DNA of 64,000 nt from Eulemur rufifrons (taxonomy: Eukaryota > Chordata > Mammalia > Primates > Lemuridae), in the NCBI RefSeq assembly GCF_041146395.1, contig NW_027182893.1, positions 545,001-609,000 on the forward strand. Direction: 5' to 3'. The notes below the pieces were generated by a model. It saw only the letters and a list, made by a program, of their open reading frames with translations. It did no database searches and had not been told where the DNA came from. The position numbers were made by a program, and so were the translations under genes. The first letter of the stretch is position 1; each line of letters starts with the position of its first letter. Positions 47,026 through 61,037 of the stretch are shown in pieces.

Positions 47026-47843
47026 CCTACCCCACACCCATAACCCTAACCCAGAACATAACACCTAACCCTGATCCTACTGCTCACCTTAACACGTAAA
47101 CCTCACCCTAACCCTAACTTAACCCCTTATCTTAACGATAATGCATGACACCCTGAGAACAAGCCCTATACCGTAATTCTAACCCTAACTCCTAGCCATA
47201 ACCATAACACCTAATCCCTAATTCTGAAACGCCAACCCTAACATTAACCCTACCGACAACACTAACACTAACCCTAAAATCCTTACCCTAATCCTACGCC
47301 TAAAAATAACCCTAACCATTGATCCTTAGTCATAACCCCTAAAGCTTAACCCTAACCCTTAACGCTAATCCCAATCCTAACCATTAAACATAACCCTACT
47401 TAACCCTAACCCTAACCTATACGCTAATGCCTAGAGATCTAACCCCAACACTGACCTACAGTTAACACTAACCCTAACCCCTAATCCTAACCTTAAACCT
47501 GAACCATAAACCTAACCCTTAACCCTAACCCTATTCCTAACCCCCTAACCCTAACCCTAACTGTTAAGCCTCACCCTAACACTTAACCCTGACTCTAACC
47601 CTAAACCTTAACCCTAACCCTGAACCCTAACCCTAAGCCTAACCCTTAACCCTAACCCTATCCCTTAACCCTAACCCCTAACCCTAATGCTAAACCCTAC
47701 CCTAAACCTAACCCTGGCCCCCAACCCAGACTTAACACCTAACCCCTAACACTAACTCTAAACCTAACCACTAATCCCTAGCACCTGACCCTGACTCGAA
47801 ACCTAACCCCTAACTCGAAACCCCTAACCCCAAACCTAACCCT

Positions 47844-48034
47844 AATTCTCACACTACTTCCATTCCCAGAGTGAAGCAAGCCTACAATACAGCCATGCCA
47901 TGTGTGAGATGAGGCTCTGCCTGAGTCCTGCATGTAGGTTTTGTCCCAAGGCCCAGGGAATGATGTTGTGCTTTTGTGGTGACTCCGACCACACCCCTCT
48001 CACCGTAGATTAACCAGGTCCTGTGCCCTTAAAC
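47844..48034 (-). repeat. Unit B
   Basis: 191 bp with gtaggttttgtcccaaggcc and gaatgatgttgtgcttttgt. Near-identical to the copies at 51291 and 63094, and the counterpart of the + copy at 30674. Confidence 0.9.
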
Positions 48035-48557
48035 TGACCGCTAAATCTAAGCCCTACCACCAACCCTAACCTCTGACCCTGAACCTAAGCCCCGAGCCTA
48101 AAGCCCAACACTAACTCTAAACACTTACCCTAAACCTAATCCCTAACCCTAATGCTAACCCCTAAACGTAACTCTAACCACGAACAGTAAACCTAACCCT
48201 AACCTCTACCACAAACCCTAACACATAACTCTAACCCTAAAACTAACCCTAACCCTTAACCCTAAACCTAAACCCTAACCCTAACCCTTAACCTTAATCT
48301 TAACCGTTAACTCTCATGCTAACCTTTAATCCTAACCCTAATCCTAATCTTCAACCCTAAACCGAACACAACCCTAACCCTGTACCAAACCCTGACCCCT
48401 CATCTTAACCCTATCCGCAAACCTCAACCCCAAAACAAACTGTAACCGTTAAACCTAACAGTAACCTTAAACCGTAACCCTAATCTGTAACCCTATCCCC
48501 TCACCATAACACTACACTTCATCCTGAACCCTAACCATAATCCTAACCCTAAATCTA

Positions 48558-48760
48558 ATTCTCAGACTTCTTGTTTTCTTAGAGTTTAGAAAGCCTGCAA
48601 TCCTCCCATGCCATGTGTGAAAGGAGGCTCTACGACTGTGTCCCGCATGAAATCCACGGGCCCATACCCAGAGTCCGATACAGTGGGTTCCCGGTGACAA
48701 TCCCAGCCCCCTAACCTCCCCCCAGCCTAATGCCGACAGGGCCCGTGCGCTAAGCATAAA
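48558..48760 (-). repeat. Unit A (alpha-like)
   Basis: 203 bp. It has agcctaatgccgacagggcc and cataaatgatacctttaaca. Downstream it follows alpha-array order for ~500 bp, which ties the 3.45-kb HOR to the alpha array. Confidence 0.88.
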
Positions 48761-49741
48761 TGATACCTTTAACAGATAACCCTAACCCTGAACATGGCAC
48801 CTAACCCTGTTCCTATTTCTCCCCTTAACACGTAAACCTCACCGTGAGCCTAACTTTAACCTCTTAACGTAACGTTAATGCATAACCCATTCCCTGAGAA
48901 CATCCCCTATCCCATAATTCTAACCCTATCTCCTAGTCATAACTGTAACACCTAATCCCTAACCCTAATTCTCCACCGCTAAGCCTAACCGTAACGCTGC
49001 CTACAACCCTAACACTGACAGGAACCCTTAGTTCTAACCCCAACGCTATGCCTAACAAAAGCCCTAACCCTTCACCCTTCACCCTAACCCCTGAGCATTA
49101 CCCTAACCTTTAACCGTAATCCTAATCCTAACCATGAAACCTAACCCTAGCTCTTAAAGCTAACCCTAAACCTTACCCTCACGACTAGACCTAACCCTGA
49201 CACTAACCTAACACCTAACCCTAACCATAACCCCTAAAGCTAACCCTAACCCTGAACCCTAAACCTAACCCTAACACTGAACCTTCACTATATCTCTAAC
49301 CCCTAAGCCTAATCCTAACTGTTAACCCTCACCCTAACACTTAAACTGGACCATAACACTAAACATTAAACCTAACACTGAACTTTAACCCTAATCATAA
49401 GCCCAACACTTAACCCTAATCCTATCCCTTAACTCTAAGCCTAACCCTAAGCCCTAACCCTAAACCTAACCCTAACCCCAACCCTAACCCTTAATCTTGA
49501 CCCTTACCATTAACCCTCACACTAACCCTAATCCTAATCTTTAACCATAAAGCTAACACTGAAGCCTAACCCTGTGCCAAATGCTAAACCCAAACCTTAA
49601 CCCTGACCCTGAAACTTAACCATAAACCTAACTGTAACTGTTACACCTAACACTAACCTCTAACCCTAACCCCTAACCCTAAGACCCCACCTTAACACTA
49701 ACCCTAACCCTAAACATTATCATAATCCTACCCCTAAATCT

Positions 49742-49947
49742 AATTCTCGGACTTCTTGCTTTCTTAGAGTTTAGAAAGCCTTAAATCCTCCCATGCCATG
49801 AGTAAAAGGGGGCTCTGCAGCTCTCTCTTGCATGAAACCAGGAGCCCATACCTAGCGTATGATAGAGTGGGTTCCCGGGGACAATCCCATCCCCCTAACC
49901 CCAGCCCCCCGCCCAGTGCAGACAGGGCCTGTACGCTAAGTATAAAC
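49742..49947 (-). repeat. Unit A (beta)
   Basis: 206 bp. A gcagctctctcttgcatgaa variant replaces the usual ccactgtgtcctgcatgaa. The copy at 61546 shares the change and the one at 46296 does not. Confidence 0.89.
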
Positions 49948-50273
49948 ACTACCCCTAACAGATAACCCTCACCCTGAACATAGCACCTGACCCTGATCCT
50001 ATTGCTCACCTTAAAACATAAACCTCCCCGTAACCCTAACTTATCCCCTTATCTTAACCTTAATGCATAACACCCTGAGAAGAAGCCCTATCCCATAATT
50101 CTAATCCTAACCCCTAGCCATAACCGTAACACCTCATCCCTAATTCTAAAATGCCAACCCTAACCTTCACCCTGCCAACAACCCTAACCCTAACCCTAAC
50201 CCCTAACCCTAAGCCCTCACCCTATCACTAATCTTCATCCCTAAACCGTACCGTAATCCTAACCCTAAATCTA

Positions 50274-50471
50274 ATTCTCAGACTTGCTTTCTCAGAGTTT
50301 TGAAAGCCTACAATCCTACTAAGCCATGCATGAAAGCCCGCTCTGCCACAGTGTCCTGCATGAAACCCAGAGGCCCATACACTGCGTACGATAGAGTGGG
50401 CTCCCAGCGACCATCACAGACCCCTAACTTCGCCTCCTAGTGCATACAGGGCCCGTGCCCTAAGCATAAAC
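50274..50471 (-). repeat. Unit A (gamma)
   Basis: 198 bp, essentially identical to the copies at 46828 and 62078. Confidence 0.9.
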
Positions 50472-51290
50472 CCTACCCCACACCCATAACCCTAACCCAG
50501 AACATAACACCTAACCCTGATCCTACTGCTCACCTTAACACGTAAACCTCACCCTTACCCTAACTTAACCCCTTATCTTAACGATAATGCATGACACCCT
50601 GAGAACAAGCCCTATACCGTAATTCTAACCCTAACTCCTAGCCGTAACCATAACACCTAATCCCTAATTCTGAAACGCCAACCCTAACCTTAACCCTACC
50701 AACAACACTAACACTAACCCTAAAACCCTTACCCTAACCCTACGCCTAAAAATAACCCTAACCATTGATCCTTAGTCATAACCCCTAAAGCTTAACCATA
50801 ACCCTTAACGCTAATCCCAATCCTAACCATTAAACATAACCCTACTTAACCCTAACCCTAACCTATACGCTAATGCCTAGAGATCTAACCCCAACACTGA
50901 CCTACAGTTAACACTAACCCTAACCCCTAATCCTAACCTTAAACCTGAACCATAAACCTAACCCTTAACCCTAACCCTATTCCTAACCCCCTAACCCTAA
51001 CCCTAACTGTTAAGCCTCACCCTAACACTTAACCCTGACTCTAACCCTAAACCTTAACCCTAACCCTGAACCCTAACCCTAAGCCTAACCCTTAACCCTA
51101 ACCCTATCCCTTAACCCTAACCCCTAACCCTAATGCTAACCCCAACCCTAAACCTAACCCTGGCCCCCAACCCAGACTTAACACCTAACCCCTAACACTA
51201 ACTCTAAACCTAACCACTAATCCCTAGCACCTGACCCTGACTCGAAACCTAACCCCTAACTCGAAACCCCTAACCCCAAACCTAACCCTA

Positions 51291-51480
51291 ATTCTCACAC
51301 TACTTCCATTCCCAGAGTGAAGCAAGCCTACAATACAGCCATGCCATGTGTGAGATGAGGCTCTGCCTGAGTCCTGCATGTAGGTTTTGTCCCAAGGCCC
51401 AGGGAATGATGTTGTGCTTTTGTGGTGACTCCGACCACACCCCTCTCACCGTAGATTAACCAGGTCCTGTGCCCTTAAAC
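51291..51480 (-). repeat. Unit B
   Basis: 190 bp, essentially identical to the copies at 47844 and 63094. It is the last unit before the purer array. Confidence 0.9.
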
Positions 51481-51719
51481 TGACCGCTAAATCTAAGCCC
51501 TACCACCAACCCTAACCTCTGACCCTGAACCTAAGCCCCGAGCCTAAAGCCCAACACTAACTCTAAACACTTACCCTAAACCTAATCCCTAACTCTAATG
51601 CTAACCCCTAAACGTAACTCTAACCATGAACAGTAAACCTAACCCTAACCTCTAACACAAACCCTAACACATAACTCTAACCCTAAAACTAACCCTAAAC
51701 CTTAACCCTAACCGTAAAA

Positions 51720-52370
51720 CCCTAAACCTAACCCCTAACCCTAACCCCTAACCCTAAACCTACCCTAACCCTAACCCTACCCTAACCCTAACCCTAACCC
51801 TAACACCCTAACCCAACCCTAACCCTAACCCTAACCCCTAACCCAACCCTAACCCTAACCCTAACCCCCTAACCCTAACTCCTAACCCTAACCCTAACCC
51901 TAACCCCCTAACACTAACCCTAACCCTAACCCCTAATCCTAACCCTAACCCCTAACCCTAACCCCAAGACCTAACCCTAACCCTAACCTTACACTTACCC
52001 TAACCGTAATCCTACCCCTACCCTAACCCCAACCCTAACCCTAACCCCTAACCCTAACCTCTAACCCTAACCCTAACCCCAAACCCTAACCCCAACCCCA
52101 ACCACAACCCTATCCCTAACCCTAACCCCAAACCCTAACCCTAACCCTATCCCTATCCCTAACCCTACCCCTAAACCTAACCCTAACCCCTAACCCTAAC
52201 CCCTAACCCTAACCCTAACCCCTCACCCTAACCCCTAACCCTAACACTAACCCCTAACCCTAACCCTAACCCTTAACCCTAACCCTAACCCTAACCCCAA
52301 CCCCAACCCCTAACCCTACCCTACCCTAACCCTACCCTAAACCTACCCCTAACCCTAACACTAACCCTAA
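51720..52370 (-). repeat. Purer CCCTAA array 2
   Basis: About 650 bp close to canonical CCCTAA/CCCCTAA with no complex unit. It separates the 3.45-kb HOR from the second alpha array. It exits into the alpha HOR at gctaactctaaccgtgaacc, very nearly the same phase at which purer array 1 exits near 2890. Confidence 0.9.
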
Positions 52371-52931
52371 TGCTAACTCTAACCGTGAACCCTAAACCTA
52401 CCCATAACCCTTAACACTAACCCTATCCGTGAACCTTAACCCTGACCCTAACCATTACCCGCACCCAAGCATTTAACCCTGACCCTAACCCTAATCCTTA
52501 ATGATAACCCTAACACTAAACCCTAACCCTAATGCTAACCCCTAGACGTAATCATAACGTCACCAGTAAACCTAACCCTAACCTCTAACACAAACCATAG
52601 CACATAACTCTAACCCTAAAACTAACCCTAACCTTAAACCTAACGCTAAACCCTGACTCTTAACCTTAACCCTAAGCGTTAACTCTCACGCTAACCTTTA
52701 ATCCTAACCCTAATCCTAAACTTCAACCCTAAAGTTAACACTTAACCCTAACCCTGTACCAAACACTAACCCCTCATCTTAACTCTAACCGTAAATCTCA
52801 ACCCTAAACCAAAGTGTAACCGTTAAACCTAAGAGTAACCTTTAACCCTAACCCTAATCCCTAACCCTAAGCCCTCGCCCTAACGCTAAACTTCATCCTT
52901 AACCCTAACCAGAATCCTAAACCTAAATCTA

Positions 52932-53136
52932 ATTCTCAGATTTCTTGCTTTCTTAGAGTTTAAAAAGCCTCAATCCTCCCATGCCATGCGTGAAAGCAGG
53001 CTCTACCACTGTGTCCTGCATGAAACCCACGGGCCCATACCCAGAGTATGATAGAGTGGGTTCCCGGGTACAATCCCAGCCCCCTAAACTCCCCCCGCCC
53101 GCCTAATGCAGACAGGGCCCATGCGCTAAGAATAAA
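52932..53136 (-). repeat. Unit A (alpha)
   Basis: 205 bp, about two bases shorter than its neighbours (tttaaaaagcctcaatcctc) and ending aagaataaac instead of aagcataaac. Confidence 0.9.
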
Positions 53137-54810
53137 CAAAACCTTTAACAGATAACCCTAACCCTGAACGTAACACCCAACCCTGTTCCTATTTCTCCCC
53201 TTAACACTTAACCTCACCGTGCGCCTAACTTTAACCGCTTATCCTAACGTTAATGCATAACCCATTTCCTGAGAACAACCCCAATCCCATAATTCTAACC
53301 CTATCTCCTAGTCATCACTGTGACACCTAATACCTAAACCTAATTCTAAACCGCTAACCCTAACCGTAACCCTACCTACAACCCTGACACTGACAGTAAC
53401 CCTTACTTCTAACCCCAACGCTATGCCTAACAAAAACCCTAACCCTTGACCCTAACCCTTCACCCTAACCACTAAGCCTTACCCTAACCCTTAACCCTAA
53501 TCCTAATCCTAACCATTAAACCTAACCCTAGCTCTTAAAGCTAACCCTAAACCTTACCCTCACGACTAGACCTAACCCTGACACTAACCTAACACCTAAC
53601 CCTAACCAGAACCCCTAAAGCTAACCCTGAACCCTATCGCTAACCCTAGCAGTAAACTTTAACCTTAAACCTAAGCCCAACCCGTAACCCTAATCCTATC
53701 CTTTTACCCTAAAACTAACCCCTAAACCTAACCCCTATACCTCACCCTAACTCTAACCCCAATCCTAATTCTAACCATACCCCTTCATAAAACACTAACG
53801 CATAACCGCTAACCCTAACACTAACCAAAAACCCTAATCACTAACACCTAACCCTAACGCTTAACCTTTACCCTAACCGTTAACCCTACCCTAAATCTTA
53901 ACACTGACCCTAACCTTAAACTTTAAATCTAAGCCTAACCCTTAACCCTACAGTAAGGAAGACCCTTAATGCTAATGGGATCCCTTATCCCTAACCCTAA
54001 CACTACAGCTAAAAATAACCCTAACCTTTGATCCTTAAACCTAACCCCTAACACTTACTTTAACCCCAAACCCTAACCCTAATCCTAAGCATTAAACCTA
54101 ACCCTATCTCTTAACCCTAACGCTAGCCCTTACCCTAACGCCTAGATCTAACCCTAAATCTAACCTACCTCCTAATCCTAGCCTTAAGCCCTAATGCTAA
54201 ATCTAACCATGAACCCTAAACCTACCCGTAACCCTTAACACTAACCCTATCCTTGAACCTTAACCCTGACCCTAACCATTACCCGCACCCAAGCGTTTAA
54301 CCCTGACCCTACCCTAATCCTTAATGCTAACCCTAACACTAAACCCTAACCCTAAGCCCAACGTTTATCCCTAATCCTATCCCTTAACCCTAACCCTAAG
54401 CCTAACCCTAATGCTACCCCCTAAGCGTAACCCTTACCGTGACAGTAAACCTAAACCTAACCTCTAACACAAACCATAGCACATAACTCTAACCCTAAAA
54501 CTATGCCTAACCCTAACCCTAACCCTAAACCCTAACTCTTAACCTTAACCCTAAGCGTTAACTCTCACGCTAACCTTTAATCCTAACCCTAATCCTAATC
54601 TTCAACCCTAAACCTAACACTTAACCCTAACCCTGTACCAAACCCTAACCCCTCATCTTAACCCTAACCGTAAACCTCAACCCTAAACCAAAGTGTAACC
54701 GTTAAACCTAAGAGTAACCTTTAACCCTAACCCTAATCCCTAACCCTAAGCCCTCACCCTAACACTAAACTTCATCCTTAACCCTAACCATAATCCTAAC
54801 CCTAAATCTA

Positions 54811-55017
54811 ATTCTCAGACTTCTTGCTTTCTTAGAGTTTAGAAAGCCTGCAATGCTCCCATGCCATGCGTGAAAGGAGGCTCTACCACTGTGTCCTGCA
54901 TGAAACCCACGGGCCCATACCCAGAGTATGATAGAGTGGGTTCCCGGGTACAATCCCAGCCCCCTAAACTCCCCCCGCCCGCCTAATGCAGACAGGGCCC
55001 GTGCGCTAAGCATAAAC
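54811..55017 (-). repeat. Unit A (alpha)
   Basis: 207 bp, consensus-like, with a single caatgctccc change. Confidence 0.92.
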
Positions 55018-56675
55018 AATACCTTTAACAGATAACCCTAACCCTGAACATAACACCCAACCCTGTTCCTATTTCTCCCCTTAACACGTAAACCTCACCG
55101 TGCGCCTAACTTTAACCTCTTATCCTAACGTTAATGCATAACCCATTTCCTGAGAACAACCCCTATCCCATAATTCTAACCCTATCTCCTAGTCATCACT
55201 GTAACACCTAATCCCTAACCCTAATTCTAAACCGCTAACCCTAACCGTAACCCTACCTACAACCCTAACACTGACAGTAACCCTTACTTCTAACCCCAAC
55301 GCTATGCCTAACAAAAACCCTAACCCTTCACCCTAACCCCTAAGCCTTACCCTAACCCTTAACCCTAATCCTAATCCTAACCATTAAACCTAACCCTAGC
55401 TCTTAAAGCTAACCCTAAACCTTACCCTCACGACTAGACCTAACCCTGACACTAACCTAACACCTAACCCTAACCAGAAACCCTAAAGCTAACCCTGAAC
55501 CCTATCCCTAACCCTAGCAGTGAACTTTTACCCTAAACCTAAGCCCAACCCGTAACCCTAATCCTATCCTTTTACCCTAAAACTAACCCCTAAACCTAAC
55601 CCCTATACCTCACCCTAACTCTAACCCCAATCCTAATTCTAACCATACCCCTTCATAAAACACTAACTCCTAACCGCTAACCCTAACACTAACCAAAAAC
55701 CCTAATCACTAATCCCTAACCCTAACGCTTAACCTTTACCCTAACCGTTAACCCTCACCCTAAATCTTAACACTGACCCTAACCTTCACCTTTAACTCTA
55801 AGCCTAACCCTTAACCCTACAGTAAGGAAGACCCTTAATGCTAATGGGATCTCTTATCCCTAACCCTAACACTACAGCGAAAAATAACCCTAACCTTGGA
55901 TCCTTACACCTAACCCCTAACACTTACTTTAACCCCAAACCCTAACCCTAATCCTAAGCATTAAGCCTAACCCTATCTCTTAACCCTAACGATAGCCCTT
56001 ACCCTAACGCCTAGATCTAACCCTAAATCTAACCTACCGCCTAATCCTAACCTTAAGCCCTAATGCTAACACTAAGCCTGAACCCTAAACCTACCCGTAA
56101 CCCTTAACACTAACCCTATCCGTGAACCTTCACCCTGACCCTAACCATTACCCGCACCCAAGCATTTAACCCTCATTCTAACCCTAATCCTTAATGATAA
56201 AACTAACACTAAACCCTAACCCTAAGCCCAACACTTAACCCTAATCCTATCCCTTAACCCTAACCCTAACCCTAATGCTACCCCCTAAACGTAACCCTCA
56301 CCGTGACCAGTAAACCTAACCCTAACCTCTAACACAAACCATAGCACATAACTCTAACCCTAAAACTAACCCTAACCCTAACCCTAACCCTAAACCCTAA
56401 CACTTAACCTTAACCCTAAGCGTTAACTCTCACGCTAACCTTTAATCCTAACCCTAATCCTAATCTTCAACCCTAAACCTAACACTTAACCCTAACCCTG
56501 TACCAAACCCTAACCCCTCATCTTAATCCTAACAGTAAACCTCAACCCTAAACCAAAGTGTTACCGTTAAACCTAAGAGTAACTTTTAACCCTAACCCTA
56601 ATCCCTAACCCTAAGCCCTCACCCTAACACTAAACTTCATCCTTAACCCTAACCAGAATCCTAACCCTAAATCTA

Positions 56676-56882
56676 ATTCTCAGACTTCTTGCTTTCTTAG
56701 AGTTTAGAAAGCCTGCATTCCTTCCATGCCATGTGTGAAAGGAGGCTCTACCACTGCGTCCTGCATGAAACCCACGGGCCCATACCCAGAGTATCATAGA
56801 GTGGGTTCCCGGGTACAATCCCAGCCCCCAAAAATCCCCCCGCCCGTCCGATGCAGACAGGGCCCGTGCGCTAAGCATAAAC
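56676..56882 (-). repeat. Unit A (alpha)
   Basis: 207 bp. Local changes are gcattccttccatgccatgt and cccgtccgatgcagacaggg. Confidence 0.92.
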
Positions 56883-58557
56883 AATACCTTTAACAGATAA
56901 CCCTAACCCTGAACATAACACCCAACCCTGTTCCTATTTCTCCCCTTAACACGTAAACCTCACCGTGCGCCTAACTTTAACCTCTTATCCTAACGTAAAT
57001 GCATAACCCATTTCCTGAGAACAACCCCTATCCCATAATTCTAACCCTATCTCCTAGTCATCACTGTGACACCTAATCCCTAACCCTAATTCTAAACCGC
57101 TAACCCTAACCATAACCCTACCTACAACCCTAACACTGACAGTAACCCTTACTTCTAACCCCAACGCTATGCCTAACAAAAACCCTATCCCTTGACCCTA
57201 ACCCTTCACCCTAACCCCTAAGCCTTACCCTAACCCTTAACCCTAATCCTAATCCTAACCATTAAACCTAACCCTAGCTCTTAAAGCTCACCCTAAACCT
57301 TACCCTCACGACTAGGCCTAACCCTGACACTAACCTAACACCTAACCATAACCAGAACCCCTAAAGCTAACCCTGAACCCCATCCCTAACCCTAGCAGTA
57401 AACTTTAACCCTAAACCTAAGCCCAACCCGTAAACCTAATCCTATCCTTTTACCCTAAAACTAACCCCTAAACCTAACCCCTATACCTCACCCTAACTCT
57501 AACCCCAATCCTAATTCTAACCATACCCCTTCATAAAACACTAACTCCTAACCGCTATCCCTAACACTAACCAAAAACCCTAATCACTAATCCCTAACCC
57601 TAACGCTTAACCTTTACCCTAACCGTTAACCCTCACCCTAAATCTTAACACTGACCCTACCTTAACCTTTAACTCTAAGCCTAACCCTTAACCCTACAGT
57701 ATGGAACACCCTTAATGCTAATGGGATCCCTTATCCCTAACCCTAACACTACAGCTAAAAATAACCCTAACCTTTGATCCTTAAACCTAACCCCTAACAC
57801 TTACTTTAACCCCATACCCTAACCCTAATCCTAAGCATTAAACCTAACCCTATCTCTTAACCCTAACGCTAGCCCTTACCCTAACGCCTAGATCTAACCC
57901 TAAATCTAACCTACCGTCTAATCCTAACCTTAAGCCCTAATGCTAACTCTAACCCTGAACCCTAAACCTACCCGTAACCCTTAACACTAACCCTATCCAT
58001 GAACCTTAACCCTGACCCTAACCATTACCCGCACCCAAGCATTTAACCCTGACCCTAACCCTAATCCTTAATGCTAACCCTAACACTAAACCCTAACCCT
58101 AAGCCCAACACTTATCCCTAATCCTATCCCTTAACCCTAACCCTAACCCTAACCCTAATGCTACCCCCTAAGCGTAACCCTAACCGTGAGAGTAAACCTA
58201 AACCTAACCTCTAACACAAACCGTAGCACATAACTCTAACCCTAAAACTATGCCTAACCCTAACCCTAACCCTAAACCCTAACTCTTAACCTTAACCCTA
58301 AGCGTTAACTCTCACGCTAACCTTTAATCCTAACCCTAATCCTAATCTTCAACCCTAAACCTAACACTTAACCCTAACCCTGTATCAAACCCTAACCCCT
58401 CATCTTAACCCTAACCGTAAACCTCAAACCTAAACCAAAGTGTAACCGTTAAACCTAGGAATAACCTTTAACCCTAACCCTAATCCCTAACCCTAAGCCC
58501 TCACCCTAACACTAAACTTCATCCTTAACCCTAACCAGAATCCTAACCCTAAACCTA

Positions 58558-58764
58558 ATTCTCAGACTTCTTGCTTTCTTAGAGTTTAGAAAGCCTGCCA
58601 TCCTCCCATGCCATGCGTGAAAGGAGGCTCTACCACTGTGTCCTGCATGAAACCCACGGGCCAATACCCAGAGTATGATAGAGTGGGTTCCCGGGTACAA
58701 ACCCAGCCCCCTAAACTCCCCCCGCCCACCTAATGCAGACAGGGCCCATGCGCTAAGCATAAAC
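58558..58764 (-). repeat. Unit A (alpha)
   Basis: 207 bp. Changes include gcctgccatcctccc and cgggccaataccc. Confidence 0.92.
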
Positions 58765-60433
58765 AATACCTTTAACAGATAACCCTAACCCTGAACATAA
58801 CACCCAACCCTGTTCCTATTTCTCCCCTTAACACGTAAACCTCACCGTGCGCCTAACTTTAACCTCTTATCCTAACGTTAATGCATAACCCATTTCCTGA
58901 GAACAACCCCTATCCCATAATTTAACCCTATCTCCTAGTCATCACTGTGACACCTAATCCCTAACCCTAATTCTAAACCGCTAACCCTAACCGTAACCCT
59001 ACCTACAACCCTAACACTGACAGTAACCCTTACTTCTAACCCCAACGCTATGCCTAACAAAAACCCTAACCCTTGACCCTAACCCTTCACCCTAACCCCT
59101 AAGCCTTACCCTAACCCTTAACCCTAATCCTAATCCTAACCATTAAACCTAACCCTAGCTCTTAAAGCTAACCCTAAACCTTACCCTCACGACTAGACCT
59201 AACCCTGACACTAACGTAACACCTAACCCTAACCAGAACCCCTAAAGCTAACCCTGAACCCTATCCCTAACCCCAGCAGTAAACTTTAACCCTAAACCTA
59301 AGCCCAACCCGTAACCCTAATCCTATCCTTTTACCCTAAAACTAACCCCTAAACCTAACCCCTATACCTCACCCTAACTCTAACCCCAATCCTAATTCTA
59401 ACCATACCCCTTCATAAAACACTAACTCCTAACCGCTAACCCTAACACTAACCAAAAACCCTAATCACTAATCCCTAACCCTAACGCTTAACCTTTACCC
59501 TAACCGTTAACCCTCACCCTAAATCTTAACACTGACCCTAACCTTAACCTTTAACTCTAAGCCTAACCCTTAACCCTACAGGAAGGAAGACCCTTAATGC
59601 TAATGGGATCCCTTATCCCTAACCCTAACACTACAGCTAAAAATAACCCTAACCTTGGATCCTTAAACCTAACCCCTAACACTTACTTTAACCCCAAACC
59701 CTAACCCTAATCCTAAGCATTACACCTAACCCTATCTCTTAACCCTAACGCTAGCCCTTACCCTAACGCCTAGATCTAACCCTAAATCTAACCTACCGCC
59801 TAATCCTAACCTTAAGCCCTAATGCTAACACTAACCATGAACCCTCAACCTATCCGTAACCCTTAACACTAACCCTATCCGTGAACCTTAACCCTGACCC
59901 TAACCATTACCCGCACCGAAGCATTTAACCCTGACCCTAACCCTAATCCTTAATGCTAACCCTAACACTAAACCCTAACCCTAAGCCCAACACTTAACCC
60001 TAATCCTATCCTTAACCCTAAACCTAACCCTAACCCTAATGCTAACCCCTAAAGGTAATCCTAACCGTGACCCGTAAACCTAACCCTAACCTCTAACACA
60101 AACCATAGCACATAACTCTAACCCTAAAACTAACCCTAAACCTAACCATAAACTCTAACACTTAACCTTAACACTAAGCGTTAACTGGCACGCTAACCTT
60201 TAATCCTAAGCCTATTGCTAATCTTCAACCCTAAACCTAACACTTAACCCTAACCCTGTACCAAACACTAACCCCTCAACTTAACCCTAACCGTAAACCT
60301 CAACCCTAAACCAAAGTCTAACCGTTAAACCTGAGAGTAACCTTTAACCCTAACCCTAATCCCTAACCCTAAGCCCTCACCCTAACACTAAACTTCATCC
60401 TTAACCCTAACCAGAATCCTAAACCTAAATCTA

Positions 60434-60640
60434 ATTCTCAGACTTCTTGCTTTCTTAGAGTTTAGAAAGCCTGCAATCCTCCCATGCCATGCGTGAAAGG
60501 AGACTCTACCACTGTGTCTTGCATGAAACCAACGAGCCCATAGCCAGAGTACGATAGAGTGGGTTCCCGGGTACAATCCCAGCCCCCTAAACTCACCCCG
60601 CCCGCCTAATGCAGACAGGGCACGTGCGCCAAGCATAAAC
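60434..60640 (-). repeat. Unit A (alpha)
   Basis: 207 bp, the most changed of this array (aggagactctaccactgtgt, aacgagcccatagccagagt, gggcacgtgcgcc). Confidence 0.91.
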
Positions 60641-61007
60641 AATACCTTTAACAGATAACCCTAACCCTGAACATAACACCCAAGCCTGTTCCTGTTTCTC
60701 CCCTTAACACGTAAACCTCACCGTGCGCCTAACTTTAACCTCTTATCCTAACGTTAATGCATAACCCATTTCCTGAGAACAACCCCTATCCCATAATTCT
60801 AACCCTATCTCCTAGTCATCACTGTGACACCTAATCCCTAACCCTAATTCTAAACCGCTAACCCTAACCGTAACCCTACCTACAACCCTAACACTGAGAG
60901 TAACCCTTACTTCTAACCCCAACGCTATGCCTAACAAAAAGCCTGACCCTGGACCCTAACCCTTCACCCTAACCCCTAAGCCTTACCCTACCCCTTAACC
61001 CTAATCC

Positions 61008-61037
61008 TAACCCTAACCCTAACCCTAACCCTAACCC
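61008..61037 (-). repeat. Perfect CCCTAA tract at an HOR switch
   Basis: Five uninterrupted CCCTAA units join the alpha array (left) to the 3.45-kb HOR (right). Relative to an intact alpha copy, about 200 bp between ccctaatcctaa and cccctaaagctaaccc is skipped here. Confidence 0.82.

Larger units (their letters stand above)
46201..51719 (-). repeat. C-rich gamma-beta-alpha-B HOR, ~3.45-kb period
   Basis: Units run beta (46296), gamma (46828), B (47844), alpha (48558), beta (49742), gamma (50274), B (51291). Positions 46,573 and 50,022 carry the same string (cctccccgtaaccctaactt), giving a period of about 3449 bp. The sequence from ~50.0 to ~51.7 kb is near-identical to ~46.6-48.3 kb. A third copy starts at ~61.04 kb. 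The second copy is cut at about 51.7 kb by the purer array. No gene is seen. Confidence 0.9.
52371..61007 (-). repeat. Second alpha array, five A units at ~1.87-kb period
   Basis: A units start at 52932, 54811, 56676, 58558 and 60434, spacings of 1879, 1865, 1882 and 1876 bp. Motif order and orientation match 1-6665. Copies differ by scattered point changes and a few repeat-length indels, and are much more alike than the units around the 40.78-kb junction. No gene is seen. Confidence 0.93.
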
